A stretch of DNA of 13,698 nt from Candidatus Omnitrophota bacterium (GTDB lineage Bacteria; Omnitrophota; Gorgyraeia; Tantalellales; Tantalellaceae). The stretch lies in NCBI GenBank assembly GCA_030631915.1, contig DAOVKF010000024.1, positions 1 through 13,698 on the forward strand, read 5' to 3'. Positions 6,597 through 13,698 of this stretch are shown one piece after another. Position numbers and translations under genes: made by a program. The notes beneath the pieces are model-generated. The model was not told the DNA's origin, did not search any database, and saw only the letters and a program-made list of their open reading frames with translations. The first letter of the stretch is position 1. Each line of letters begins with the position of its first letter.

Positions 6597-6632
6597 TGTT
6601 ATTCTTTAGCAGTCATTAGATGTCACTGGCCT

Positions 6633-8456
6633 CTAAATTTCATACAGGAAGAACTGTTCTTTTTGCGGTTTTTCCGGGTTCTGGACAGGACCGGAGGTAA
6701 ATAGCGGTTCTTTTTTATCTACGATCAATTTGACGTGTCCCGGGACAGGCTCATCGTTGATCTTTTTGTAAATAACGTGTGTAAACCCATTGCTCTTGAG
6801 ATACTCTCTCATGTCTTCCGCGGTCTTATATTTCTCTCTATATCCCTCCCACATCTCAAAAAGCCCTTCTCTGACTATCCATCTGTCAAAATAATATACT
6901 TTATAGATGCCTGTTCCCAGTATCTTTGCGTCTTCGGGCAGATGCGTGTTCACGAACTTCGCCATCCGGTAATTCGTGACCCACCTTTTAAGATACGCGT
7001 CTCTTGTTTCCAGGCCCAGGGTGACCCTGTAATTATGCCTGTTATGATAAACACAAATGCCCGCGTTAAATATGAACGCGCCGGTAAGCAGCAAAACCGC
7101 TAAAAACGAAAAAACCCTCTGCCTTTTCCGTTCCCCGGAAAACAGGACATGGACCGAGTAACTTATCAGAACGGCAAATACCGGCAGAACAGGGTATAAG
7201 AACCTGTCTCTCTGGACAAGAAAGAACCATATCGCCACGTAACCGGCAGCGATGAACGCCAGTCGCCGGAACCAGCTTTTTCCCGAAAAAAATCCAAAAA
7301 CAAGGAACGGCAGAAGCGCGAAATACTGGATCCCGACCTGCGAACCCCTCCCGCCGAACCTTGAAGGATGGACCGCCAGGTCCCAGGGAAGCCGGAGAAG
7401 ATCAACAATGCCCTTTCCCATGCCCATGTCAAAATGGTGCCCCACGTCAAATGCTACGGGTGTGCGCAAAAACCCCGAAAGAACGGGAAAGACAGGATCG
7501 CCGAGCACAATATAGGACTTGAGATACCAGAAAAAAGATACCGCTGCACAGGGGAGAAAAAAGGCCGCCAGAGGTCTGGCCATGCCTGTTTTGCCCTGTT
7601 CCCTCACGAGATGCCATATGAGGACAGCTGCCATGGGGACCGCGGCGTAAAAGGCCAGATATTTGATACTGAAACAGACCCCCAGAAATAATCCCGAGAA
7701 AACCAGATACCGCAGGCTTCCTCTGCCCTTTTGCATCCATAAGATCAGCAGGAACACGGATAACGCCGCATAAAGGGACAATCCGACATCAACGTAGGCG
7801 TAAACCATCTCATTAAAAATACCCGGAGAAGACATGACGAGCAGGGCGGCAAGAAGGCCTGTTTTTCGGTCCGAAACCTCCCGCGTAAAAAAATAGACAC
7901 AGGAAGCGAGCAGCACTCCCATTCCCCAGTGAAACAGTTTTGCCAGAACAGCGTTCTTTAACACGATACCCAGGGTGAAAAGCATTTCCATGAAGAACGG
8001 ATAAAGGGAATTCATGGTGTAAGGAATAAACCCGATCCCGTGCTGGAGAACGAACTTTTTTGGTATGCCCAGGTGGTAACACAGAGAATCCGTGCCAATG
8101 GCCGGCGCGAGGGCTCCTGATAAAGCGACAAGAGGAAAAAACGCGGCTAAAAAGAATAAAACCTTTTCGCCACGGTCAAAAACATGCCATCCCGGGAACG
8201 GGCCTTTGATAAACAAGAACGTCCGATGGAACAATAAGAGAAGAACGGCGAGCAGTGCGATGATCCCGGAAGGATACAATAAAGACGCGCTCCCCAGCAG
8301 ATACACAGCGTAGGAGATCAGCGCGAAACCCGCGGGAAGCACAATAGCGGCATCGAATATCCCTCTCTCCCGGCGCGTTCCCCTGCCCGGGACCATTCCC
8401 GCGCCCGCGGCGCCGGCTATTATACAGATGAGGACGAATATGAATAATTCTATCAT
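6633..8456 (-). CDS. GT-C-fold membrane glycosyltransferase (607 aa, GT39-like)
   Basis: An integral membrane protein with roughly ten to twelve hydrophobic segments spread from residue 1 to about 470, and a soluble C-terminal domain of about 140 residues (from ITTLG-like NYRVTLGLETRD onward) ending in an FFLYEI tail. After the early membrane segments lies a loop with GTDSLCYHLGIPKKFVLQHG (122-140); the Asp123 and nearby His match the acidic first-loop motif of lipid-linked-sugar GT-C enzymes. The predicted reaction is sugar transfer from a polyprenyl-phosphate donor on the periplasmic side; acceptor and sugar are unknown. It begins four bases after the preceding transferase gene with no clear ribosome-binding site, suggesting coupled translation. 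It is the last gene of the five-gene operon. No convincing terminator follows. Confidence 0.8.
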   Translation of the reverse strand: MIELFIFVLICIIAGAAGAGMVPGRGTRRERGIFDAAIVLPAGFALISYAVYLLGSASLLYPSGIIALLAVLLLLFHRTFLFIKGPFPGWHVFDRGEKVLFFLAAFFPLVALSGALAPAIGTDSLCYHLGIPKKFVLQHGIGFIPYTMNSLYPFFMEMLFTLGIVLKNAVLAKLFHWGMGVLLASCVYFFTREVSDRKTGLLAALLVMSSPGIFNEMVYAYVDVGLSLYAALSVFLLILWMQKGRGSLRYLVFSGLFLGVCFSIKYLAFYAAVPMAAVLIWHLVREQGKTGMARPLAAFFLPCAAVSFFWYLKSYIVLGDPVFPVLSGFLRTPVAFDVGHHFDMGMGKGIVDLLRLPWDLAVHPSRFGGRGSQVGIQYFALLPFLVFGFFSGKSWFRRLAFIAAGYVAIWFFLVQRDRFLYPVLPVFAVLISYSVHVLFSGERKRQRVFSFLAVLLLTGAFIFNAGICVYHNRHNYRVTLGLETRDAYLKRWVTNYRMAKFVNTHLPEDAKILGTGIYKVYYFDRWIVREGLFEMWEGYREKYKTAEDMREYLKSNGFTHVIYKKINDEPVPGHVKLIVDKKEPLFTSGPVQNPEKPQKEQFFLYEI

Positions 8457-8460
8457 GTCA

Positions 8461-9957
8461 TTATTTGCGGGGCGCGAGCCTGACTATGAAATAATCTTTT
8501 TCCCGGACAGGGGAATAATTGGCCAGGAGATAACGGTAAAGACCCCGGTTCGCCCTTTTTAGATAAGAAACATCATCGCATACGTAATACATGGCGCCTT
8601 CTTCCCTGTACTTTTCCAGAAGTTTTTCCGGGGCAACCGCTGTTTCCATGCCAAGCCCCTCCCTCGCCTTTGTTTCCGGCCCGGTCCGGTCAACCGCGGC
8701 CGGGTCCAATGTCCAGCCTGTGCGGCCGGTATAGTAAAGGAAAGCCATGTTTGACCCGGCGGAAGAAACGATTATACGGGCATGCTCCGGGATACATTGA
8801 TCGATCACTTCAGCGGCGCTGATATAATTCTTTTCGTTACCGGGCGTCCTGAAAGCTGGATTACGGGCAATAACAACAGAAACAACGATAAATATCAGGA
8901 TAACGCTCCCCCTGACAGCCCTCGACCTGAACACTGATAACCCGTAAGAAGCAAGAATAGCGCCCGGCACAAGTACGGGCATGAAATAATAGTTCATCTC
9001 GTATATCTTACGCGGCAGGGACAGGAACGACACTGCCATGGCAATGATATACGCGAATACGAAATACTTTTTCCGGCGTTCCAGGCCGCGTATCACGAAA
9101 AGCCCTGCGCCGGCGAGCGCCAGACCAACGGGCGAAAACACCTCTTTTGACAGGGTCCTGGCTATCCTCAGGTAAAAATCCGGCGTGAATATCCGCGGGT
9201 CCGGGAACGCGCGTATCTTCATGCTGTAAAGCACGCTGAAAAAAACGTTATCAGAGGTCTGTGCCACATGAAACGTATGCAGATACCACACTACCGGCGG
9301 GATAAGGCACAGACCGGTAAATATATACAGGCCGGGCCCGGCCAGGAGTCCTTTCCCGTTCCGGTCCGCGGCAAAAAGCGCGAATACCGGTAAGGCGAGG
9401 CAGATCATCTGCGGCTTCATCAAAAGAAGCGTTGATGCCAGGGACCAGATGAATACTCCCCGCCACACGTCCCTTTTTCCCTCAATCCACGAATACACAA
9501 GGTAAAACAAGCCTGTTATGCAGAACATCACGCAAGACTCAAGCTGGAAAGACTGGCCGTAGATGATACCGAGAGGGAAAAACACGTAAAACATCAAGGC
9601 GTGGTTTGCCGGTCCGCCATCGAACATGCGGCGGAATAAGAGATAAAAGAACCACGCGCTGAGCATGAAAAAAACCGCGCTGCAGGCTCTTCCAGTGGCG
9701 TCGATACTGAGCCAGGGCAGAGTTCTATGGACCGCGCCGACAAAATAGGAAAAAAAAGGCCATTCCGTCATGTGCAGGGCCGGCTTGCCGTTGATCATGA
9801 CACCGAGCGTGGGGTAGAAAAGAGTTCCCGGGTCGGACGCGAAATTCCTTGCGATCATCGCGTAAACAACGCCTTTGGTCGCGAAGTTGCCCAGGAGCGG
9901 CCTGGTTATCCCGATCATCCGGACAAGCGTGCCGGCGGCCAAAATGACGAACGTCAT
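8461..9957 (-). CDS. GT-C-fold membrane glycosyltransferase (498 aa, ArnT/PMT-like)
   Basis: A multi-pass membrane protein with hydrophobic segments from the N-terminus to about residue 365 and a soluble C-terminal domain of about 130 residues (NYISAAEVIDQCIPEHARII and beyond). The first extracytoplasmic loop reads LLGNFATKGVVYAMIARNF (21-39). The AMIARNF part matches GT-C transferases, but the usual Asp/Glu is absent from this loop; an acidic residue appears later in HMTEWPFFSYF. LMKPQM and YYFMPVLVPGAIL are further segments typical of the superfamily. A ribosome-binding site (GAGGG) lies about eight bases before the ATG. It starts 32 bp after the DPM1-like gene. Activity is uncertain because of the changed loop; the membrane-transferase family call is fairly safe. 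Confidence 0.78.
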   Translation of the reverse strand: MTFVILAAGTLVRMIGITRPLLGNFATKGVVYAMIARNFASDPGTLFYPTLGVMINGKPALHMTEWPFFSYFVGAVHRTLPWLSIDATGRACSAVFFMLSAWFFYLLFRRMFDGGPANHALMFYVFFPLGIIYGQSFQLESCVMFCITGLFYLVYSWIEGKRDVWRGVFIWSLASTLLLMKPQMICLALPVFALFAADRNGKGLLAGPGLYIFTGLCLIPPVVWYLHTFHVAQTSDNVFFSVLYSMKIRAFPDPRIFTPDFYLRIARTLSKEVFSPVGLALAGAGLFVIRGLERRKKYFVFAYIIAMAVSFLSLPRKIYEMNYYFMPVLVPGAILASYGLSVFRSRAVRGSVILIFIVVSVVIARNPAFRTPGNEKNYISAAEVIDQCIPEHARIIVSSAGSNMAFLYYTGRTGWTLDPAAVDRTGPETKAREGLGMETAVAPEKLLEKYREEGAMYYVCDDVSYLKRANRGLYRYLLANYSPVREKDYFIVRLAPRK

Positions 9958-9989
9958 TTACTTTCCCTCTTTCTTCTTCCGGTAATGTC

Positions 9990-10697
9990 TCAGCCGGATC
10001 GCTTGAGGACCAGCCGCCAGACAGCGAAAAAGGCCTCAAAGATTATCCTTTTTGACATCTTGGACCGGCCGCGGCGCCTCTCAGTGAATATTATCGGGAT
10101 CTCCCTTATACGAAAGCCTTTTTTCCAGGCTTTATAATGCATCTCTATCTGGAACGCGTATCCCTCTGAGCGCACATTATCCAGGTCAACGCTCTCCAGC
10201 ACCGTTCTCCTGTAGCACTTGAACCCGGCAGTCCCGTCTGAAACAGGCATTCCCGTGATAACCCGCACGTAAAGATTGGCGGAACGGCTGAGGAGATTGC
10301 GCCACGCGGGCCAGTTAACGACTCCCGCGCGCTCCACGTAACGCGAACCTATGCACAGGTCGCAGTCTCTTACCCCCTCAAGCAGTCTGAGGAGATCTTC
10401 CGGATCGTGGGAGAAATCCGCGTCCATCTCGCAGATATATTCGTAGTCCCTCGCCAGCGCCCATTTAAAACCGTCCACATAGGCCCTTCCCATGCCCATC
10501 TTGGCCGGCCTGTGCATTACGTTTACCTCAGGATGCCCTGCTGCCAGACGATCGGATTCCCTGCCGGTGCCGTCGGGCGAATTGTCATCCACTATGAGCA
10601 GATCAATGCCTTTATCAAGCGACAGGACCTTTTGAACGAGCCTGGCGATATTCTCCATCTCGTTATACGTCGGCACGACCACCAGGTTCCTGTTCAT
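9990..10697 (-). CDS. DPM1-like polyprenyl-phosphate mannosyltransferase (GT2)
   Basis: A 235-residue soluble GT2 enzyme resembling dolichol-phosphate mannose synthase, which moves mannose from GDP-mannose to polyprenyl phosphate on the cytoplasmic face. Motifs are VVPTYNEMENI (near the N-terminus), LLIVDDNSPDGTG (34-45), the metal-binding DADFSHDP (92-99), GSRYVERAGVVNWPAWRNLL, SDGTAGFKCYRR and EGYAFQIEMHYKAWKKGF, all typical of this family. There is no C-terminal membrane domain, as in the short DPM1 form. An in-frame ATG at 10719-10721 would add eight residues and overlap the upstream gene. I prefer the ATG at 10695-10697 because an AGGGA ribosome-binding site precedes it and the homologous region begins there. 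Donor identity (GDP-Man) is by homology only. Confidence 0.88.
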   Translation of the reverse strand: MNRNLVVVPTYNEMENIARLVQKVLSLDKGIDLLIVDDNSPDGTGRESDRLAAGHPEVNVMHRPAKMGMGRAYVDGFKWALARDYEYICEMDADFSHDPEDLLRLLEGVRDCDLCIGSRYVERAGVVNWPAWRNLLSRSANLYVRVITGMPVSDGTAGFKCYRRTVLESVDLDNVRSEGYAFQIEMHYKAWKKGFRIREIPIIFTERRRGRSKMSKRIIFEAFFAVWRLVLKRSG

Positions 10698-10707
10698 CGC
10701 GAATCCC

Positions 10708-11448
10708 TTATCTGGCGCCATAAAGGCCCCTGAAACCGTTCATCCTGATCTTGAGCAGGCTCAGGAAAGACTCGATCCCCGCCTTGAGCGGCCTCACCTT
10801 TGACGTGCCCTGATTATGCGCCCATCTCACCGGCACCTCTTTTAGCTTCATGCCCGACCTCCGGGCAAGGAACAAAAGCTCCGCGTCCAGGCTCCAGTCG
10901 TTCATCCTCTGCAGTGAAAAAAGTTTTTTGGCCGCTTTACCCGTGAACATCTTGAAACCGCAGTTAACGTCGCTGACCTTGAGCCCCAGTATGGTCTTTG
11001 ACAACAGGAGGTATATCCGCCCCAGGAATATCCTCAAAGGCGGCTCTGAAACCGTCACGTCCGAATCCCTGAGCCGCCTTGACCCTATGACGATCTCACA
11101 GCCCTGGTCCAGACATGGGAAGAACTTGTCCAGCTCATATATTGACGTGGCGCTGTCCCCGTCCATACACATCGCGTATCTCCCCTTTGACGCGAGCATG
11201 GCTTTTTTCAGGATATATCCTTTTCCCCTGTTCGGTCTGCTTTCAATAATGTTTAGATGGAAGGGGCCGTTGCCGAACCTCCGCGCCTTGGCAACGGTAT
11301 CGTCCACGGAACCGTCATCCGCCACAATGACCTCGCAGTTAAAATCCCTCGCGGATACATATTCCCGGATCTCGGAAAGCGTGTCCGATATATTGCTCCC
11401 CTCGTTATACGCCGGAATGATTATCGATAAAAAAATATCTTTTTCCAT
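10708..11448 (-). CDS. Alg5-like polyprenyl-phosphate beta-glucosyltransferase (GT2)
   Basis: A 246-residue GT2 protein of the dolichyl-phosphate glucose synthase type, predicted to make polyprenyl-phosphate-glucose (or a related hexose) from the UDP-sugar. Motifs include LSIIIPAYNEGSNI (7-20), VIVADDGSVDDT (40-51), NRGKGYILKKAM (73-84), DGDSATSIYELDKF with the DXD at 96-98, GSRRLRDSD, SDVNCGFKMF and VPVRWAHNQGTSKV near the C-terminus. The strings GSRR, QRMNDWSLDAELLFLA and VPVRW are characteristic of the Alg5 branch. An AAAGGGG ribosome-binding site precedes the ATG. It lies 19 bp after the large GT39 gene and just before the DPM1-like gene. The sugar could differ from glucose. Confidence 0.85.
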   Translation of the reverse strand: MEKDIFLSIIIPAYNEGSNISDTLSEIREYVSARDFNCEVIVADDGSVDDTVAKARRFGNGPFHLNIIESRPNRGKGYILKKAMLASKGRYAMCMDGDSATSIYELDKFFPCLDQGCEIVIGSRRLRDSDVTVSEPPLRIFLGRIYLLLSKTILGLKVSDVNCGFKMFTGKAAKKLFSLQRMNDWSLDAELLFLARRSGMKLKEVPVRWAHNQGTSKVRPLKAGIESFLSLLKIRMNGFRGLYGAR

Positions 11449-11467
11449 GTTGCCCCTTTGTTTGATT

Positions 11468-13147
11468 TTACATTTTTTTTCTTAAATCGTAAATAAATAT
11501 CGAATGGCCGGCTGTGGCGTCGGGCCGCGTGTGTACGGCCCAGTCATATCTTTCAAGATGATTCACGCTGATCGCGTAAACATGCCCACCCGGGCAGCGG
11601 GTCTCTGTTTCCGTAATATATTCACAGTCAATACCATACCAGGCAGGGTCCCCCTCTCCGAAATAATCCAGTTTCACAGCGCCGAAGCCTTTTTTCTTCA
11701 TATGATCCTTAAGCGCCGGAAGGTCCTGTCCCCAGTCAATATTGGAATCCCTGAGATACTTATAGCCTTTAGCCGGTCCGCCCGCTATCTCATTAAAATA
11801 GCTCAGATAATCGGGCCACACGGAAAACTGCGTCCAGGCCAGCCATAAAACAAGCGCGGCTCCGGCGATCCTGAACATTTTCTTCCCCTGAAAAAGGCTT
11901 TTCAACCCCTGCGCCGCGATGAGAAAAACGAACGGATAGACCGGCAATATATATCTAAGGCCGAGCTGCAGGTCCGAGCGGGAAGCCACAATGAAAAAAA
12001 GCAGTATACACCCTGTGAGATAAAGGTTAAAAGGCCGGTGTTCCTTATCTTTCATCCCGATGAATATCCCGAAAAGGAACGAAACAATGACCGGGATCGG
12101 GGTCTTTACAAAAAAGGCCAGGATATAATACATGGGATGGCCCGTCCGGCTCCAGGAACCCATAAAAAAGGTCCTTGCCCCTTCCGCGCCGTGCCTGAGG
12201 ACCCCCATAAGACCCATTATATACGAACTGAGAGGAACGGGAACAGTATAAAACGCCCTGACGCACCGGTCAGTGAATCCTCCCCCGGCAAACGGCAATA
12301 TACGCTGTATAGCAGCCGTAAAAAACTCCACCTTATCCTCCGGCCTTAACACGTTTACAAGAAGGGGCTTGAATTCAAAAGCATACCCGGCCCATAAGAC
12401 CAGAAAGGACACGGCCAGGCAGACAAAGAACCTCAAAAAAATACCGGCAGCAGGACCTTTTTCTTTGCGGAAAACGGTCCGCGCGACAAAGTCCGAACAT
12501 ACAACGGCAAAATAGAACGGCAGAAGAAGCAGGGCGGAAAATTTGGATAAAAGCGCCAGGCCCAGAAAGATCCCGGCCACAAAAACCTCTTTATACCCGC
12601 GGCATGTCAGAATATCCCGGAACAGGAGAACCGAACACATTATCAGCACCGTGGCAGTGATATCCGTGGCAGCCAGCCTGGCATGGGCCAGGATGTTGGG
12701 CGACAGAAAATAAAAAACCCCCGCGAAGATCGCTGTCAACGCGCCATACCGCTTCCTGACCCACGCGAACAGGAAAACGCCGCCAAAAGCCCCTACAAGT
12801 ATCATTGGCAGCCGGGCCAGGAATACGCTCAGGCCGGCAAGCCGCCTGTTCAGCGAATATAAAAACTCCCTTGAAAATTCCGCCCGGTCATCTCTCGCCC
12901 AAAAGGCCCTGTCATCCGGAAGCTTCAGGTCCAGGAACAAAAGAGGAACAGCGGCAAGATATCTGGCAAGAGGCGGCGTCTCCGGCGAAAAGGCCAGATC
13001 CCCTTTTGTCAAAAGCACATAGCCGGCCGGTATATGATGAGCCGCTTCGTCGCACGTAGGGGATTTCCTGGCCGCGCTGGTCACGGCCACAGTGACAAAA
13101 GCGACGGCAAGTATGCCCGGAATCAGAATATCCCTGGGAATACGCAT
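11468..13147 (-). CDS. GT39-family lipid-carrier-dependent membrane glycosyltransferase
   Basis: A multi-pass GT-C enzyme of about 559 residues. One N-terminal membrane segment leads to SPTCDEAAHHIPAGY (29-43), where Asp33-Glu34 is the acidic pair expected in PMT/ArnT-like enzymes, followed by GDLAFSPETPPLARYLAA. Many hydrophobic segments follow to about residue 440. The soluble C-terminal part holds DYLSYFNEIAGGPAKGY and LRDSNIDWGQDLPALKDHM, a signature common in this subfamily. Predicted role: transfer of a sugar from polyprenyl-phosphate to an extracytoplasmic acceptor. The start is uncertain. A GTG at 13169-13171 gives eight more residues; I prefer the ATG at 13145-13147, but neither has a good ribosome-binding site. 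A short ORF ends five bases before this ATG (13153-13227). It is the first gene of the operon. Confidence 0.88.
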   Translation of the reverse strand: MRIPRDILIPGILAVAFVTVAVTSAARKSPTCDEAAHHIPAGYVLLTKGDLAFSPETPPLARYLAAVPLLFLDLKLPDDRAFWARDDRAEFSREFLYSLNRRLAGLSVFLARLPMILVGAFGGVFLFAWVRKRYGALTAIFAGVFYFLSPNILAHARLAATDITATVLIMCSVLLFRDILTCRGYKEVFVAGIFLGLALLSKFSALLLLPFYFAVVCSDFVARTVFRKEKGPAAGIFLRFFVCLAVSFLVLWAGYAFEFKPLLVNVLRPEDKVEFFTAAIQRILPFAGGGFTDRCVRAFYTVPVPLSSYIMGLMGVLRHGAEGARTFFMGSWSRTGHPMYYILAFFVKTPIPVIVSFLFGIFIGMKDKEHRPFNLYLTGCILLFFIVASRSDLQLGLRYILPVYPFVFLIAAQGLKSLFQGKKMFRIAGAALVLWLAWTQFSVWPDYLSYFNEIAGGPAKGYKYLRDSNIDWGQDLPALKDHMKKKGFGAVKLDYFGEGDPAWYGIDCEYITETETRCPGGHVYAISVNHLERYDWAVHTRPDATAGHSIFIYDLRKKM

Positions 13148-13152
13148 TTTAG

Positions 13153-13227
13153 TTAACAGCCCAGTAACCACCGGTCAGGGACGGCAGTAATGTGTTTAGT
13201 CCTTTTTTTGTTAATCGTGTTGACCAT
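13153..13227 (-). CDS. Possible 24-residue upstream peptide ORF before the GT39 gene
   Basis: In the leader between the promoter at 13243-13270 and the GT39 gene, an ATG (13225-13227) opens a frame encoding a 24-residue basic peptide (begins MVNTINKKRT) that stops with TAA five bases before the GT39 ATG. A GGA lies about seven bases upstream as a weak ribosome-binding site. Coupled translation would help explain why the GT39 start lacks its own site. A frame this short can easily occur by chance. Confidence 0.25.
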   Translation of the reverse strand: MVNTINKKRTKHITAVPDRWLLGC

Positions 13228-13242
13228 TTTATTTCCAGAGGG

Positions 13243-13270
13243 ATTATACCTTTTGTGTTTTGAAAATCAA
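13243..13270 (-). promoter_or_regulatory. Sigma70-type promoter for the GT operon
   Basis: On the minus strand TTGATT (13265-13270) and a perfect TATAAT (13243-13248) are separated by 16 bases. Transcription would start near 13236, leaving a leader of about 90 nt before the preferred GT39 start. It lies back to back with the ATPase promoter. Confidence 0.7.
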
Positions 13271-13293
13271 GCTTATTTTTCAAAATATAGTTC

Positions 13294-13348
13294 TTGACAC
13301 TATGTTCATGCCCTTGTATTTGCATTTAGTGGCACTATGTGATATTAT
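13294..13348 (+). promoter_or_regulatory. Promoter region of the ATPase gene
   Basis: Two possibilities are visible. A perfect TTGACA (13294-13299) has only a poor -10 match 17 bases on (TATTTG, 13317-13322). A second pair, TTGCAT (13320-13325) and TATTAT (13343-13348), is spaced by 17 bases and would start transcription near 13355, two bases before the ATG, giving a nearly leaderless mRNA. No ribosome-binding site precedes the ATG, which fits the second option. Confidence 0.45.
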
Positions 13349-13366
13349 ATTTGCATATGGTGCAAA
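13298..13366 (+). repeat. Tandem duplication in the ATPase promoter region with an inverted repeat over the start codon
   Basis: CACTATGT occurs at 13298-13305 and 13333-13340. Each copy is followed by TATTTGCAT (13317-13325 and 13348-13356), giving two related units about 31-35 bp apart. The second unit runs into TTTGCA-TATGG-TGCAAA (13350-13366), a perfect six-base inverted repeat around the ATG. These could be operator sites or an initiation-region hairpin. Confidence 0.6.
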
Positions 13367-13698
13367 GAGATTACTGGAAAAATACTATCGAAGCTTTGTG
13401 GAAAGAAAAATCAATAATCTGGCTCTCAGGAGTTAGACGAGCCGGGAAAACTTTTCTCTCCAAAAGTCTTGAAAATACCCAATACTTTGACTGTGAACTT
13501 CCCCGCACAAGAAAGATGATGGAAGATCCTGAAGGATTCCTTGATTCGATAAAAAATAAAAGAATAATCTTAGATGAAATACACAGGCTGAAAAACCCCT
13601 CAGAACTTCTTAAAATTGCCGCTGATCATTATCCCGAAACTTTGATTCTGGCAACGGGGTCCTCAACTTTAGGCGTATCTACAAAATTCAGAGATACA
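13357..13698 (+). CDS. AAA-type ATPase, DUF4143-family (partial, N-terminal 114 residues)
   Basis: The N-terminal part of a P-loop ATPase runs off the right edge. Walker A is GVRRAGKT (25-32), Walker B is IILDEIH (70-76), and a sensor-1-like strand with TGSSTLGVS follows (100-108). This layout is typical of the prokaryotic ATPases that carry a C-terminal DUF4143 domain; their cellular role is not settled, and they are often found alone and in variable regions. The sequence is noticeably richer in A and T than the glycan genes, and the orientation is opposite, so separate acquisition is likely. ATG at 13357 is preferred; in-frame GTG (13339) and TTG (13351) alternatives exist. No ribosome-binding site is visible. 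The family assignment rests on the N-terminus only. Confidence 0.85.
   Translation, partial: MVQRDYWKNTIEALWKEKSIIWLSGVRRAGKTFLSKSLENTQYFDCELPRTRKMMEDPEGFLDSIKNKRIILDEIHRLKNPSELLKIAADHYPETLILATGSSTLGVSTKFRDT

Noticed and set aside
6330..6609. Open frames on both strands across the leader region
   Set aside because: Their translated composition is atypical (Pro/Gly/Ser-rich), they lack ribosome-binding sites in the right place, and the pairing pattern with a promoter and adjacent ribosome-binding site explains the region better.
6597..6632. Weak inverted repeat (CAGT/ACTG) after the last GT-C gene as a terminator
   Set aside because: Only four pairs and no U-tract; readthrough into the HTH-pse operon cannot be excluded, but no terminator can be claimed.
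10698..10721. Longer DPM1 start at 10721
   Set aside because: It overlaps the upstream gene by 14 bases and lacks as good a ribosome-binding site as the ATG at 10697; the added residues are not typical of the family.
890..13059. Numerous plus-strand and out-of-frame open frames inside the minus-strand genes
   Set aside because: All lie opposite or within strongly supported genes and show no recognisable domains or start signals.

Overview
The window looks like a chromosomal surface-glycan locus from a Gram-negative-type, probably uncultivated bacterium of moderate GC content. The mix of protein styles resembles Candidatus Omnitrophota and related lineages, but that is an impression and not a demonstrated placement. 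All genes from 1 to about 13.2 kb lie on the minus strand. Only the last about 340 bp carry a plus-strand gene.

Reading in the direction of transcription, from the right: a sigma70-like promoter at 13243-13270 starts a tight five-gene lipid-linked-sugar glycosylation operon. It holds a GT39-type GT-C transferase, an Alg5-like polyprenyl-phosphate glucosyltransferase, a DPM1-like polyprenyl-phosphate mannosyltransferase, and two more multi-membrane-span GT-C-like transferases. The two GT2 enzymes would make polyprenyl-P-Glc and polyprenyl-P-Man on the cytoplasmic face. The three membrane enzymes would use such donors on the far side of the membrane.

An intergenic stretch follows (6391-6632). 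It contains a near-consensus promoter and an approximately 170-nt leader with strong self-complementarity, ending right at the Shine-Dalgarno sequence of a small excisionase/MerR-type HTH gene. This looks like a structured cis-regulatory RNA of no class I recognise, and is the most unusual feature here.

Downstream lies a nearly complete pseudaminic acid pathway with overlapping or almost abutting genes: pseB, pseC, a SpsF/PseF-type cytidylyltransferase, pseG, a formyltransferase-like protein, and pseI, then a partial unrecognised gene running off the left edge. No PseH N-acetyltransferase is present. The formyltransferase homologue, with an intact N-H-D triad, sits between pseG and pseI. The simplest reading is that the pathway makes an N-formylated pseudaminic acid (N-formyl at C7).

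On the right, an AT-richer gene for a DUF4143-type AAA ATPase starts divergently and runs off the window. Its promoter region contains a tandem duplication and an inverted repeat that spans the start codon.

No tRNA, rRNA, CRISPR array, insertion sequence or convincing rho-independent terminator was seen. The only gene-free stretches are 6391-6632 and 13148-13356, and both are described below.
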